DNA of 64,000 bases from Catonella morbi ATCC 51271 (GTDB lineage: Bacteria > Bacillota > Clostridia > Lachnospirales > Lachnospiraceae), in contig NZ_KI535367.1 of NCBI RefSeq assembly GCF_000160035.2, positions 435,088 to 499,087 of the forward strand. Reading direction: 5' to 3'. This document shows positions 41,061-49,352 of this stretch, one piece after another. The position numbers and the translations under genes were made by a program. The notes under the pieces were generated by a model. That model had not been told where the DNA came from, did not search any database, and saw nothing but the letters and a program-made list of their open reading frames with translations. Positions within the stretch are counted from its first letter, which is position 1. Every line of letters starts with the position of its first letter.

Positions 41061-42422
41061 CTATTCATTTAATTTTATTACTTTTAACTTTTTCCCCAAT
41101 ACCGCATAATATTTTGTTTTATTATTGGTGGGAAAAAGGCTTATTATCCCATCATTAAACTTAGTCTTAAACTTCTGATTTCCATTGCTGTCAAATATTA
41201 TGCAGTTATTTTCAGAATACAACACTGTTTCCCCATCATTAAAGCTCATTCCTTTAGCATTAATATCCACTGCTTCCGCAAAATTCTTACTTCCGCTGTA
41301 TGTAAATGAATACACTACAGGCTTATCTTTACTCACCGTCTCATTATTTAAGTAATCACTGTCAATATAATCGGAAGAAACAGCAGAACCGCTTGCAACG
41401 CTTGTACTGTCTACCATTGCTATATTACTTTCATCTACAAGCACGGCAAAGCCGGTTTCATCCTCTGCTATTCTTTCAATCCTGCCGGCGATTTTCTTTT
41501 CCCAGATGAGAGCAGGCTCCCTTTTAGCCTCAAAGCAGACTATCTTATTATCTCCGTATGCACAGACTGTATTATTATCTGCAAATTTTAACTTAGGAAA
41601 AATAGTATCTTCAAAAGGGAAAACTCCCACTATTCTGTCGGCATTTGAGTTCTCGCCTATTTTATCAAAGTTATAGAAAGTAAGAGTAGACTTTATTTCA
41701 TTATTATCAGTCTTTACATATTCGGTTACTAACTTTGATCCATCTTTTGACATAGCCATTGAAAGTGCGTAGCCGTCATCTTTAGAATAGGTTTTTATCT
41801 CTGCTTTCAGACTGTTATTGTTATCATAGGGATTGATTAACTGGATATTATATCCTTTATCCGCCTCCATAAGCACTGCAATTTCACCCTGTTCAGATAT
41901 ATCCACAAGCAATATATCCTGAAGCATCTGAAGATTTACCTGTTTTGCAGGAATATTCTTATGATTTACTACCAAAAGATTTCTGCCGCCTATATCTGCA
42001 ACCACCGCACAGCCGTTATTGGTGGTAATCTTTGGATTTGTCATATTAAGAGCAGCATTCCATTCTATTTCGCCTTTGCTGTTGTAGACAGATATTCCTT
42101 CATTATTATAGCAAAGTATTTTGCCATAATCTGTCACATAACCTGAACCTTCCGGAAGATTCTTCGCAGATTCTACAATCGTCTCATATCCGGTGTAAGT
42201 TTTCTTACTAAAGAATATACTGACTACCGCAAACGGAACAACCGCTATCAGGATTAAAGCAATTATTATCCCTCTAATCCATTTCCCTGCCGAAGTTCGT
42301 CTCTCTTCCTCCTCATTTATTTCATCCGACTCAGAATCTTCCTCTTCCGATATATTAAGTAAAATTGATTTAATTTTATCTTCCTTTAATTCATTTTCAT
42401 TCAGTTCTTTATTATCAGACAT
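41061..42422 (-). CDS. Membrane protein with beta-propeller-like extracellular domain (DUF5711-like)
   Basis: About 453 residues. An acidic cytosolic head (residues 1-50) precedes one membrane helix (GIIIALILIAVVPFAVVSIFF), then a beta-rich extracellular domain with repeated VYNSKGEIEWN and VADIGGRNLLVVN blades, similar to the DUF5711 family of Lachnospiraceae. ATG 42422 lies 14 bp inside the 3' end of the upstream gene's overlap zone and has AAAGG upstream; the frame is open to 42470. Function unknown; probably a cell-envelope protein cotranscribed with CvpA. Confidence 0.72.
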   Translation of the reverse strand: MSDNKELNENELKEDKIKSILLNISEEEDSESDEINEEEERRTSAGKWIRGIIIALILIAVVPFAVVSIFFSKKTYTGYETIVESAKNLPEGSGYVTDYGKILCYNNEGISVYNSKGEIEWNAALNMTNPKITTNNGCAVVADIGGRNLLVVNHKNIPAKQVNLQMLQDILLVDISEQGEIAVLMEADKGYNIQLINPYDNNNSLKAEIKTYSKDDGYALSMAMSKDGSKLVTEYVKTDNNEIKSTLTFYNFDKIGENSNADRIVGVFPFEDTIFPKLKFADNNTVCAYGDNKIVCFEAKREPALIWEKKIAGRIERIAEDETGFAVLVDESNIAMVDSTSVASGSAVSSDYIDSDYLNNETVSKDKPVVYSFTYSGSKNFAEAVDINAKGMSFNDGETVLYSENNCIIFDSNGNQKFKTKFNDGIISLFPTNNKTKYYAVLGKKLKVIKLNE

Positions 42423-42435
42423 TATCCATTGCCTT

Positions 42436-43539
42436 TCAATTTTCGGATACCGGCTGCTTATACAGTTCAATCAATTCACCGATAGAAGCATTCGGATTTT
42501 TTTCACTTATCTCAATTAAATCCTTCAAAGTTTCTGCATCCACCATTTCTTTACTGAGAAAAACTTCATAATTTTCGGCTATAAATATTTTTCTCTGCTT
42601 TATATAAGCCCTTATACCTGACAAATCAGCGGTAATCTCCGCAAGCCTTGTCTTATAGCCGTCAATCTCACTCTGGTTTGTATTTTGTATTTCATCTGTA
42701 ACTACCTTCTTGGTACTTTCATCAAATACCCTTAAAGCTTCTTTTCTTTTAGCAGCGAGGTCTTCAAGTTGAATTTGTAAATCTTCCAACTGGGCATTAT
42801 AATTTTCCAGTCCGTAATGCGAATCATCTTCGTCTTTTCTTATACTGTTGCTTATCTTTGCTATAACCTTTTTATTGTTTCTTATTTTTTTTCTTGCATT
42901 GTTGCCCGCAAAAACCGTATCTCTGTACTTTGATCTTGAAACACTGAAAATAAAGATATATAACCCGGCAAACACAGCAATACACGCCAGGTACATAAGC
43001 ACTATCATATAAACTTCAATAGGGTTAGGAAGAAAATACCATATAAGTGAAGGAACACCTGCAAAAAATATAAGAAAGGCCAAAAAACAATATACCATGT
43101 CTTTTAGACTTCCCGGCATGAAAAGGGTATAATACAAGCCCGAATTAAAGAAGCCCGGAGTCTTCGTCTGTTTATACAGTTTTTTAGTTTCTTCTTTTAT
43201 CTGTTTATTTGCTTCTATAAAATTTATAGTTTCAGTACTTATCCTTTCTGAAACCTTGCCATCTCTGTATTTTTCCCTTTTCTGGCTTGTCTTTTTAGCT
43301 ATGCCTGTTAACTTGTCTTCTTCCAGATCAAAGGTCTTAATTATTTCTTCACGTCTCTTCTTTATGGTATCGGCTATTTCTTTTGCTACCGCCTTCTCTT
43401 TATCGGCCAGAGCTTTTTCGGTATTATCCTCCGCCGCCATTAATTCTTTTTCTCTTAGCTCGTTCTGTCCGAGATCCTTTACTTCTTCATAAATTTTCTT
43501 AAGAGTTTCTTTTCCTTCATTAAGGATATTATTTGCCAT
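42436..43539 (-). CDS. Coiled-coil membrane protein of unknown function
   Basis: 367 residues. Long charged coiled coils at about 10-120 and 210-330 flank two or three membrane helices (MVYCFLAFLIFFAGVPSLIWYFL and VYMIVLMYLACIAVFAGLYIFIF, about 140-190). ATG 43539 has AAAGGAGA 6-8 bases upstream; the frame is open to 43626 but without support. It is the first gene of the leftward operon with the DUF5711-like, CvpA and YfbR genes. I do not recognise the family; scaffold or envelope-spanning roles are possible. Confidence 0.7.
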   Translation of the reverse strand: MANNILNEGKETLKKIYEEVKDLGQNELREKELMAAEDNTEKALADKEKAVAKEIADTIKKRREEIIKTFDLEEDKLTGIAKKTSQKREKYRDGKVSERISTETINFIEANKQIKEETKKLYKQTKTPGFFNSGLYYTLFMPGSLKDMVYCFLAFLIFFAGVPSLIWYFLPNPIEVYMIVLMYLACIAVFAGLYIFIFSVSRSKYRDTVFAGNNARKKIRNNKKVIAKISNSIRKDEDDSHYGLENYNAQLEDLQIQLEDLAAKRKEALRVFDESTKKVVTDEIQNTNQSEIDGYKTRLAEITADLSGIRAYIKQRKIFIAENYEVFLSKEMVDAETLKDLIEISEKNPNASIGELIELYKQPVSEN

Positions 43540-43737
43540 ACCTGTTCTCCTTTTTATAATATAGCCCCAATTAGGGTAATAGTGTTCAATAATATTCACT
43601 AAGCAAATATTAAACAATCTTCTCATTTTTTTAATAATCTGAACACAAATTTAACACATTTAACATTTATACTGTTACTTGTAGATGAAGAAAACTTTCC
43701 CCAAAGAAATACTTCATCTTCCCCCTCTCATTTAAAT

Positions 43738-43775
43738 GTAGAGCTGCTGTACTATTACAGCAGCTCTACTGTTTT
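43738..43775 (+). terminator. Terminator near the end of recR
   Basis: GTAGAGCTGCTGT (43738-43750) pairs perfectly with ACAGCAGCTCTAC (43757-43769), with a 6-base loop, followed on the plus strand by TGTTTTTA. Its T tract reads rightwards, but the hairpin immediately follows recR on the minus strand and should end that transcript. Confidence 0.65.
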
Positions 43776-44374
43776 TAAAGTACAGTTCTGCCAACAAAGG
43801 CACGAAGCAGGGTTACTTCATCAATATTTTCAAGATCGCCTCCCACAGGAACTCCGCTGGCAATTCTTGTCACCTTTATTCCCGTAGGCTTAATTAGTTT
43901 ACTTATATACATAGCAGTAGTCTCTCCCTCAAGGCTGGAACCTGTAGCTATAATAACTTCTTCCACATCATTATTCTGAAGCCTTACCATAAGTTCCTTC
44001 AGCTTGATATCGGCAGGTCCTATACCCAAAAGAGGAGAAATTACACCATGTAGTACATGATAAACTCCGTCATATTTTTTAGTTTTTTCATAAGCTGCAA
44101 GGTCTCTTACATTCTCAACCACCATTATCATATTGTGATTTCTTTCCTTATCGGCACAAATCGGGCAAAGAGGAGAGTCTGTCAGAGTAAAACATTCCTT
44201 ACAATAACAGACATTCTCCTTCGCCTGACTTATTGCCAAAGATAAAGCCTCTACATTTTCCTTAGGCATACCTATAATATGAAAGGCAAGTCTGCCTGCG
44301 GTCTTTACTCCTATGCCCGGAAGCTTTGAAAGTTCCTCGACCAGCTTATTAACCTGTTTTCCATAATAATCCAT
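43775..44374 (-). CDS. recR: Recombination protein RecR
   Basis: 199 residues. It begins with LVEELSKLPGIGVKTAGRLAFHI (helix-hairpin-helix), then a Cys4 zinc finger (CYCKECFTLTDSPLCPIC), a Toprim domain (MIMVVENVRDLAAYEKT) and an end RAFVGR. It works with RecF/RecO to load RecA at gaps in damaged DNA. Its start follows the ybaB stop directly, and the usual dnaX-ybaB-recR order is retained apart from the insertion between dnaX and ybaB. Length is normal. Confidence 0.97.
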   Translation of the reverse strand: MDYYGKQVNKLVEELSKLPGIGVKTAGRLAFHIIGMPKENVEALSLAISQAKENVCYCKECFTLTDSPLCPICADKERNHNMIMVVENVRDLAAYEKTKKYDGVYHVLHGVISPLLGIGPADIKLKELMVRLQNNDVEEVIIATGSSLEGETTAMYISKLIKPTGIKVTRIASGVPVGGDLENIDEVTLLRAFVGRTVL

Positions 44375-44731
44375 TTAGAAAGGGAATCCTCCACCCAAAC
44401 CACCAAGACCACCGGTAAGCTGCTCCATAGAAGCGTTGCTTGCCTCTTCCACCTTGCGGAGAGCCTCACCAAGTGCCGCTGCTACAAGATCTTCTAATGT
44501 TTCGATATCCTCAGGATCTACAACTTCTTCTGCAAGTTTTACTCCGAGCACTTCTCTTTTACCGTTTAACTTAACAGTTACAACTCCGCCACCGGCACTT
44601 CCTTCAAACTCCCTGGTTTCCATTTCTTTCTGTTTTTCTTCCATCTGCCTCTGCATACGCTGTGCCTGTTTCATTATATTTCCCATTCCGCCCGGTATTC
44701 CACCACCCGGAAATCCACCTCTTTTTGCCAT
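44375..44731 (-). CDS. YbaB/EbfC family nucleoid-associated protein
   Basis: 118 residues. N-terminal Gly-rich region (RGGFPGGGIPGGMGNIMKQAQRMQRQM), conserved EFEGSAGGGVVTVKLNGKREVLGVKL and an end rich in Gly (LTGGLGGLGGGFPF). This family forms dimers that bind DNA and is cotranscribed with recR (stop and start adjacent). AAGGAA precedes the ATG by 8 bases. In most genomes dnaX lies immediately upstream; here 2.65 kb of inserted sequence separates them. Confidence 0.95.
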   Translation of the reverse strand: MAKRGGFPGGGIPGGMGNIMKQAQRMQRQMEEKQKEMETREFEGSAGGGVVTVKLNGKREVLGVKLAEEVVDPEDIETLEDLVAAALGEALRKVEEASNASMEQLTGGLGGLGGGFPF

Positions 44732-44821
44732 TTTGTTTATTCCTTTCTTATATAATACTTTTAATTAAGGGAAATCATCTCCCTATATGCCTAAGTTTGG
44801 CATTCACTATAGTTTATCTCA

Positions 44822-44848
44822 TTTAATCCTCATATGTCAATAATCCCG
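44822..44848. repeat. 27-bp direct repeat, left copy (dnaX tail)
   Basis: This 27-bp sequence is identical to 47471-47497, the last bases of dnaX, and encodes the same ending GLLTYED plus stop. The two copies flank a 2.65-kb segment that interrupts the dnaX-ybaB junction. The best explanation is an insertion at the 3' end of dnaX that rebuilt the gene end, as with integrating elements, or a tandem duplication followed by loss. Confidence 0.75.
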
Positions 44849-44913
44849 AAGCAGGTAAATTGCTGACGATTATTTCTATAATAAGTTTTAAAGGTTTTTC
44901 CCAAGTATGAAGA

Positions 44914-45011
44914 GGGGCTGTCGCAATAAGTAAAAGTACAACAAAATATAGTAAATTTATCATTAAATGATTACTGTATTTTGTGTATCTCATTTGTAAT
45001 GCGACAGCCCC
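44914..45011. repeat. 98-bp palindromic element (family 2, copy 1)
   Basis: Terminal inverted repeats GGGGCTGTCGCA and TGCGACAGCCCC bound a largely self-complementary interior (GTACAACAAAATATAGT and ACTGTATTTTGTGTATC). A relative lies at 58793-58888. The layout is that of a small MITE with ends like IS elements of the IS1182 type, but no transposase is in the window. The inside of this element overlaps a spurious reading frame, which I reject. Confidence 0.75.
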
Positions 45012-45016
45012 CATAA

Positions 45017-46093
45017 TTAACATTTAGTATCAATTTTATTCATACTGTTTCCTGAAATAATAATACTGTCTTCTTTTATCATTTCCCCATCCAGAAAAGT
45101 CCTTACTGTCCAGTTCCCAAAGTCAGTTTCATCTATTTCGGTTATATCTAACCAGAACCTTAACATAACCTTATCATCATCCGATTCTTCATAACTGCCA
45201 AAATCATTTTCCGTGAATCTATACAGTTCTCCATCAGGCTTATACCAGGCTACGGTTGCAATATGAAGTCCTTTTATTTCATTAAAGCTAAGCACACACA
45301 CAGCTTGTTTGTCCTTGTCTGCATTAAATATCTTTGATTCTTCTTTATCCGGTACAACTTCCATCATTTTATGGAAAATGCCGTATTCAAGAAGCGTTGC
45401 GTAGCTTTCTATCTCTTTATCTACTACTCCGTCTTTATCAATGGTAAGCACAGACCAGTAGTTTTCATCATCTATACATATATTTTTGTTTTCCTTGTCT
45501 ATAAGCTCAAGTCCGTCACCAAGAAGATATTTATAATGATATTCTCCCTCTGTAAATTCTACGCCTGTCTCATGACGGCTTTCATCCTTTGACATATAAA
45601 CAGGCTCTTCAAGGTGTTTGAATATTAAATCAACTTTATTCAACCTATAATTCTCCCAATATGTGAAATATGCCTCCTTCTCTGCCTTTTCTTCCATCAT
45701 AGTAATTACAGGCTCTGAAGCTGTCACAATTTCAAAGAAAAAATTTTCTGTCATTATTACATATTGATAAATCTTTGTTCCTATAAGTTTTCTTCCGACT
45801 ATTTTTCTTACTTCCTTTGCATAATCCCCATCTTCTACTTCATAGATCACATTCTTGCGACGATCAGGCTTGAATTTCATTATATCTTCAAAAATTTTAT
45901 TTAATGCCATGCCTTCCTCAAATACTCTGACAGAATACATATTCTTAAATTCCAATTTAATATAATTTATGATTCTGCCATTATGCCAATTCTCAAGTTT
46001 TATTACCGGATTGTTATCCTCTACATAGGAGATATCCCCAATATAAACATCTTTAGGTATCTCATCCTCACGATATATTTTCCAATTTTCCAT
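45017..46093 (-). CDS. Uncharacterised protein, full-length member of a tandem paralogue set
   Basis: 358 residues, cytosolic, acidic. It starts MENWKIYREDEIPKDVY and contains NVIYEVEDGDYAKEVRKIVGRKL and VIMTENFFFEIVTASEPVI, motifs shared with the two genes upstream. The C-terminal half (HYKYLLGDGLELIDKENKNI) is beta-rich and found only in this copy. GGATA/GGTTAG sequences precede the ATG weakly. The three form a family I cannot name; tandem paralogues with decay are common for immunity genes, but no toxin is adjacent. It lies inside the segment flanked by the 27-bp repeats. Confidence 0.6.
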   Translation of the reverse strand: MENWKIYREDEIPKDVYIGDISYVEDNNPVIKLENWHNGRIINYIKLEFKNMYSVRVFEEGMALNKIFEDIMKFKPDRRKNVIYEVEDGDYAKEVRKIVGRKLIGTKIYQYVIMTENFFFEIVTASEPVITMMEEKAEKEAYFTYWENYRLNKVDLIFKHLEEPVYMSKDESRHETGVEFTEGEYHYKYLLGDGLELIDKENKNICIDDENYWSVLTIDKDGVVDKEIESYATLLEYGIFHKMMEVVPDKEESKIFNADKDKQAVCVLSFNEIKGLHIATVAWYKPDGELYRFTENDFGSYEESDDDKVMLRFWLDITEIDETDFGNWTVRTFLDGEMIKEDSIIISGNSMNKIDTKC

Positions 46094-46096
46094 AGC

Positions 46097-46504
46097 CTAT
46101 CTAACCTTTCTTAATTTCTTCATTAGTGTAAGCCTGCACTCCCAAAAAGAAACTACATCAATGTATAAATTTTCTGTAATGACAGTATATTGTTTTGCAT
46201 CCCCAATATCTAAAATCCCACCTGAATACCGGTTTGCTTCTTTCAGATATTTTCCATCTTCAACTTCATATATAACATTTGAGAAATTATCCTCTTTCAG
46301 TCCTTCAATATTCTCATACATATCCAAATCTACAAGTCTTCTATCAAATATCCTTACAGCCTCAGTAATTCCAAAATCAAGAATCAGCCTATTCTCTTTA
46401 CTTCTTAACTCTATAATCAAAAAATTTGAATCTCCGCAAATAACCTTTGCTTTGTAGTTTCCTTTCGGAATCTCTCCCTTACGATATTCTTTCCATTTTT
46501 CCAT
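46097..46504 (-). CDS. Truncated paralogue of the 358-residue protein
   Basis: 135 residues. It starts MEKWKEYRKGEIPKGNY, mirroring its neighbours, and keeps NVIYEVEDGKYLKEANR and TVITENLYIDVVSF, then ends with a basic tail where the others continue for 100 to 200 residues. ATG 46504 has TGAGG 8 bases upstream and is preferred to a TTG four codons earlier. It ends 4 bp before its downstream neighbour. Likely a truncated or simplified copy. Confidence 0.5.
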   Translation of the reverse strand: MEKWKEYRKGEIPKGNYKAKVICGDSNFLIIELRSKENRLILDFGITEAVRIFDRRLVDLDMYENIEGLKEDNFSNVIYEVEDGKYLKEANRYSGGILDIGDAKQYTVITENLYIDVVSFWECRLTLMKKLRKVR

Positions 46505-46534
46505 ATTATACCTCAATCATCTAATAATATCATA

Positions 46535-47401
46535 CTACTCCACAGTTCCATCCTGTAAATTTATAATTAGTTGTCTTCCATCACAATCAAGCCATAACCT
46601 TTCATTTTCCAACAATTCATAATTCGTAACCATCTCTCTGAATGCAGTACTCCATTTTTCTTTTTTCTCACTATAACAAATTAATTCTAAATCACATAAT
46701 ACATAAACATCGTTTCTAATATTTATTACATCTAAAATTACTGTGGACAATTTTTCATTAAATAATATTTTTTCATTATTAAAATCAAATAAAATCAAAT
46801 TTTTCCCGGTAGCAATATAGCACAACCCACTTTCTCTGTCCAAATTAAATATAGGTTCTATTCCATAATTGCAGTAAGCCATTCCAAAAACTATATAATT
46901 TCCAAAACCTACTGCTGCATAACTATCTTGTTCATCTTCACAAAAAATAATCTCTTTACATTGTAACAATTCTTTCATTTCATAAAAACTGTCAACCTGA
47001 TAAAGTGTTATATTTTCTGTCTTAAAATCAATCCCCTTTATTTCTATAATTTCAGGTTCTGATTTACTTACAAAACTCATATTATAAGTATTCGTAACTA
47101 TAATATATATGTGCCCTTTGTCCCCTTCCAACTTGCTACTTACTATTCTTTTTACTTCACTTGTATAATTTTCATCCTCCACTTCATAAATGATATTTTC
47201 ATTCTGCTCAATTGTTTTTTCATCGGATATTTTAAAAGAATTCACATTTTTAAATTCTATTTTTATCTGTTTATCTATTTTATACTCATCAGCTCAGGTT
47301 GCCAGTTTTACAGTCAATCTTCCATCTTCCCCAAAACATATGTCTGTTGTATAAGTTGCTTTAGGAATTTTGGCTTTACAATATTCTTTCCAAGCTTCCA
47401 T
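46535..47401 (-). pseudogene. Third paralogue interrupted by a stop codon
   Basis: The frame from ATG 47401 reads MEAWKEYCKAKIPKATYTTD and continues to a TGA at 47296-47294 (codon 36). It then continues in frame with EYKIDKQIKIEFKNVN and the shared NIIYEVEDENYTSEVKRIVSSKLEG to the end at 46535. A GTG at 47245 could start the second part (236 residues), but the N-terminal homology ahead of it shows the gene originally began at 47401. Its C-terminal part differs from the 358-residue copy. If the stop is a sequencing error the gene would be intact. Confidence 0.7.
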
Positions 47402-47470
47402 ATTCCCTCACTTTCTGTAATATTTTTATATATAACATAAGGAAAGAGGCACTTATGCAGCTCTTCTCCG

Positions 47471-47497
47471 TTTAATCCTCATATGTCAATAATCCCG
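47471..47497. repeat. 27-bp direct repeat, right copy (dnaX tail)
   Basis: Partner of 44822-44848; it covers the dnaX stop and the last codons. Identity is across all 27 bases and ends abruptly on both sides. Confidence 0.75.
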
Positions 47498-49040
47498 CGG
47501 CAACCTTATCAAGTCCTGTCATTCTTATGTCTCCGCCCTGTTTGGCTTCTTTTTCAAATTTAGCTTTTACTTCCACATTGACACCGACTTCTTCAAAAAT
47601 TATTTTCTTCACAAGTTCTATGCTTTCCTCTTTATCAAGCCATTCTTTATCAAAGGCCTCAGACACTGCTAAAACCAGCAAATTCCCATTTTCGGAGTAA
47701 TAAGGTCTTGCATTGTACAATACTGTTCTAAGCGGCTGTTTTACTTCCTTTGCATTTATTATACTTCCAAATGAAGCGGCTATCTTTTTAATATCATCCG
47801 GAAGTGCCTTTACTTCAGGTGCTTTTATCTCCTCTTCTTCCTCTTTCTCCGAAGGAAGTTCTGTCTTCTTAATTCCTGTAAACTCACCGCTCTCAATAAT
47901 TTCTTCAAGCTTATTTATCCTGGCTATAAGACTTTCCCTGTCTTCTTCCATTTCGGGTCTGCAAAGCTTTATAAGGGCAATTTCAAGCTCGGCACGTTTT
48001 GAAGTAGAATATTTAATATCTGCCGATAATTTTGAAAATATTCTTATATATCTGTATAAATCATTTTCTTCACCGATTTTAGCTACCTCTTTAAGCTCAG
48101 CAAGCTTATCCGTACTTATTTCAATCCTGTCTGCCGCAGCCTTAGACACTCTTAATAAAAGAAGATTTCTGAAATACCAGGTAAAATCAAGAGTAAACTG
48201 CCCTATATCAATTCCGTTCATCGATATTTCCTCGGCTATATCCATACAGGTTGTAACATCACCTCTTTTTATTGCTATATAAAGCTTATTAAACAAATCC
48301 GTATCTACAGAGCCAAGGACATTGAGCACCTTATCATAGGTTAATTTTTCATCAAACGAGAAGGCGAGGCACTGGTCAAGAAGACTTAGGGCATCTCGCA
48401 TAGAACCGTCTCCCTTTCTTGCAATAAATTTTAAAGCTTCCTCTTCGTAAGTATTACCTTCTTTATCCATCAGTTCCTTAAGCCTGTCCGAAATAGTCTC
48501 TATGGAAATTCTTCTGAAATCATATTTCTGACATCTTGATTTAATAGTAGGGAGTACTTTATGAGGCTCTGTGGTAGCCAGAATAAAAATTGCATATTCA
48601 GGCGGCTCTTCGAGGGTTTTTAAAAGAGCATTGAAGGCCCCGCTTGAAAGCATATGTACCTCGTCAATTATATAGACCTTATATTTTGTGTCTGTCGGAG
48701 AATATTTTACCTCCTCAATTACCTCACGCATATTATCTACGCCATTGTTGGTAGCGGCATCTATTTCTATTACATCTAAAGTCCTGCCCTCCCCTATTTT
48801 CTTACAGGTCTCACAAACTCCGCAGGGACTTCCGTCTTTTGTATTTTCACAATTTACTGCCTTGGCAAATATTTTTGCCACACTGGTTTTTCCTGTTCCT
48901 CTGGTACCTGAGAACATATAAGCATGACCTATTTTTTCATGTTTAATCTGATTTTTAAGTACAGTAACTACACTGTCCTGCCCCTTTACTTCATCAAAAC
49001 CCTTAGGTCTGAATTTTCTATATAAAGCTGTGTACGACAT
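47472..49040 (-). CDS. dnaX: DNA polymerase III subunits gamma/tau
   Basis: 522 residues. Clamp-loader ATPase with Walker A GTRGTGKT at 45-52, a zinc module (CENTKDGSPCGVCETCKKI), Walker B VYIIDEVHMLS, and SRCQKYDFRRIS as sensor. It loads the beta clamp in the replisome. The start at 49040 has GGGAGG upstream and gives the standard MSYTALYRKFRP start; a frame open to 49091 lacks support. The last bases, encoding GLLTYED and the stop, are repeated at 44822-44848, so downstream DNA may have entered here. ybaB and recR follow after the insertion. Confidence 0.97.
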   Translation of the reverse strand: MSYTALYRKFRPKGFDEVKGQDSVVTVLKNQIKHEKIGHAYMFSGTRGTGKTSVAKIFAKAVNCENTKDGSPCGVCETCKKIGEGRTLDVIEIDAATNNGVDNMREVIEEVKYSPTDTKYKVYIIDEVHMLSSGAFNALLKTLEEPPEYAIFILATTEPHKVLPTIKSRCQKYDFRRISIETISDRLKELMDKEGNTYEEEALKFIARKGDGSMRDALSLLDQCLAFSFDEKLTYDKVLNVLGSVDTDLFNKLYIAIKRGDVTTCMDIAEEISMNGIDIGQFTLDFTWYFRNLLLLRVSKAAADRIEISTDKLAELKEVAKIGEENDLYRYIRIFSKLSADIKYSTSKRAELEIALIKLCRPEMEEDRESLIARINKLEEIIESGEFTGIKKTELPSEKEEEEEIKAPEVKALPDDIKKIAASFGSIINAKEVKQPLRTVLYNARPYYSENGNLLVLAVSEAFDKEWLDKEESIELVKKIIFEEVGVNVEVKAKFEKEAKQGGDIRMTGLDKVAAGLLTYED

Positions 49041-49352
49041 GTCTACCTCCCTGATACAATACCAAACCTTGTCCTTGTAATTATTACACACAAAGGTATA
49101 AATTCCTCGATATTTTTTTATATAAAACGCATAAAAAACTTGTAAATATATTCATTTATAGGTATAATAACTATAAAGGTATATTTACTTTTTTGCAACT
49201 AAAATCTAAAGGTTTTAGAACTGTAGCAATTTATTCCAAATTATCTGCTAAAATACGGATTTTTATAGTAGTTAAGAGCAGCCGCCAGACTTTTATCACT
49301 ATAAAATATCTAAAAAGTATATAATTTGAGATTATCTAAGGAAGGTCAAAAT

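Noticed and set aside
44823-45023. 66-residue leftward reading frame ending GLLTYED
   Set aside because: It runs through the palindromic element and ends in the duplicated dnaX tail; the frame is accidental and has no ribosome binding site.
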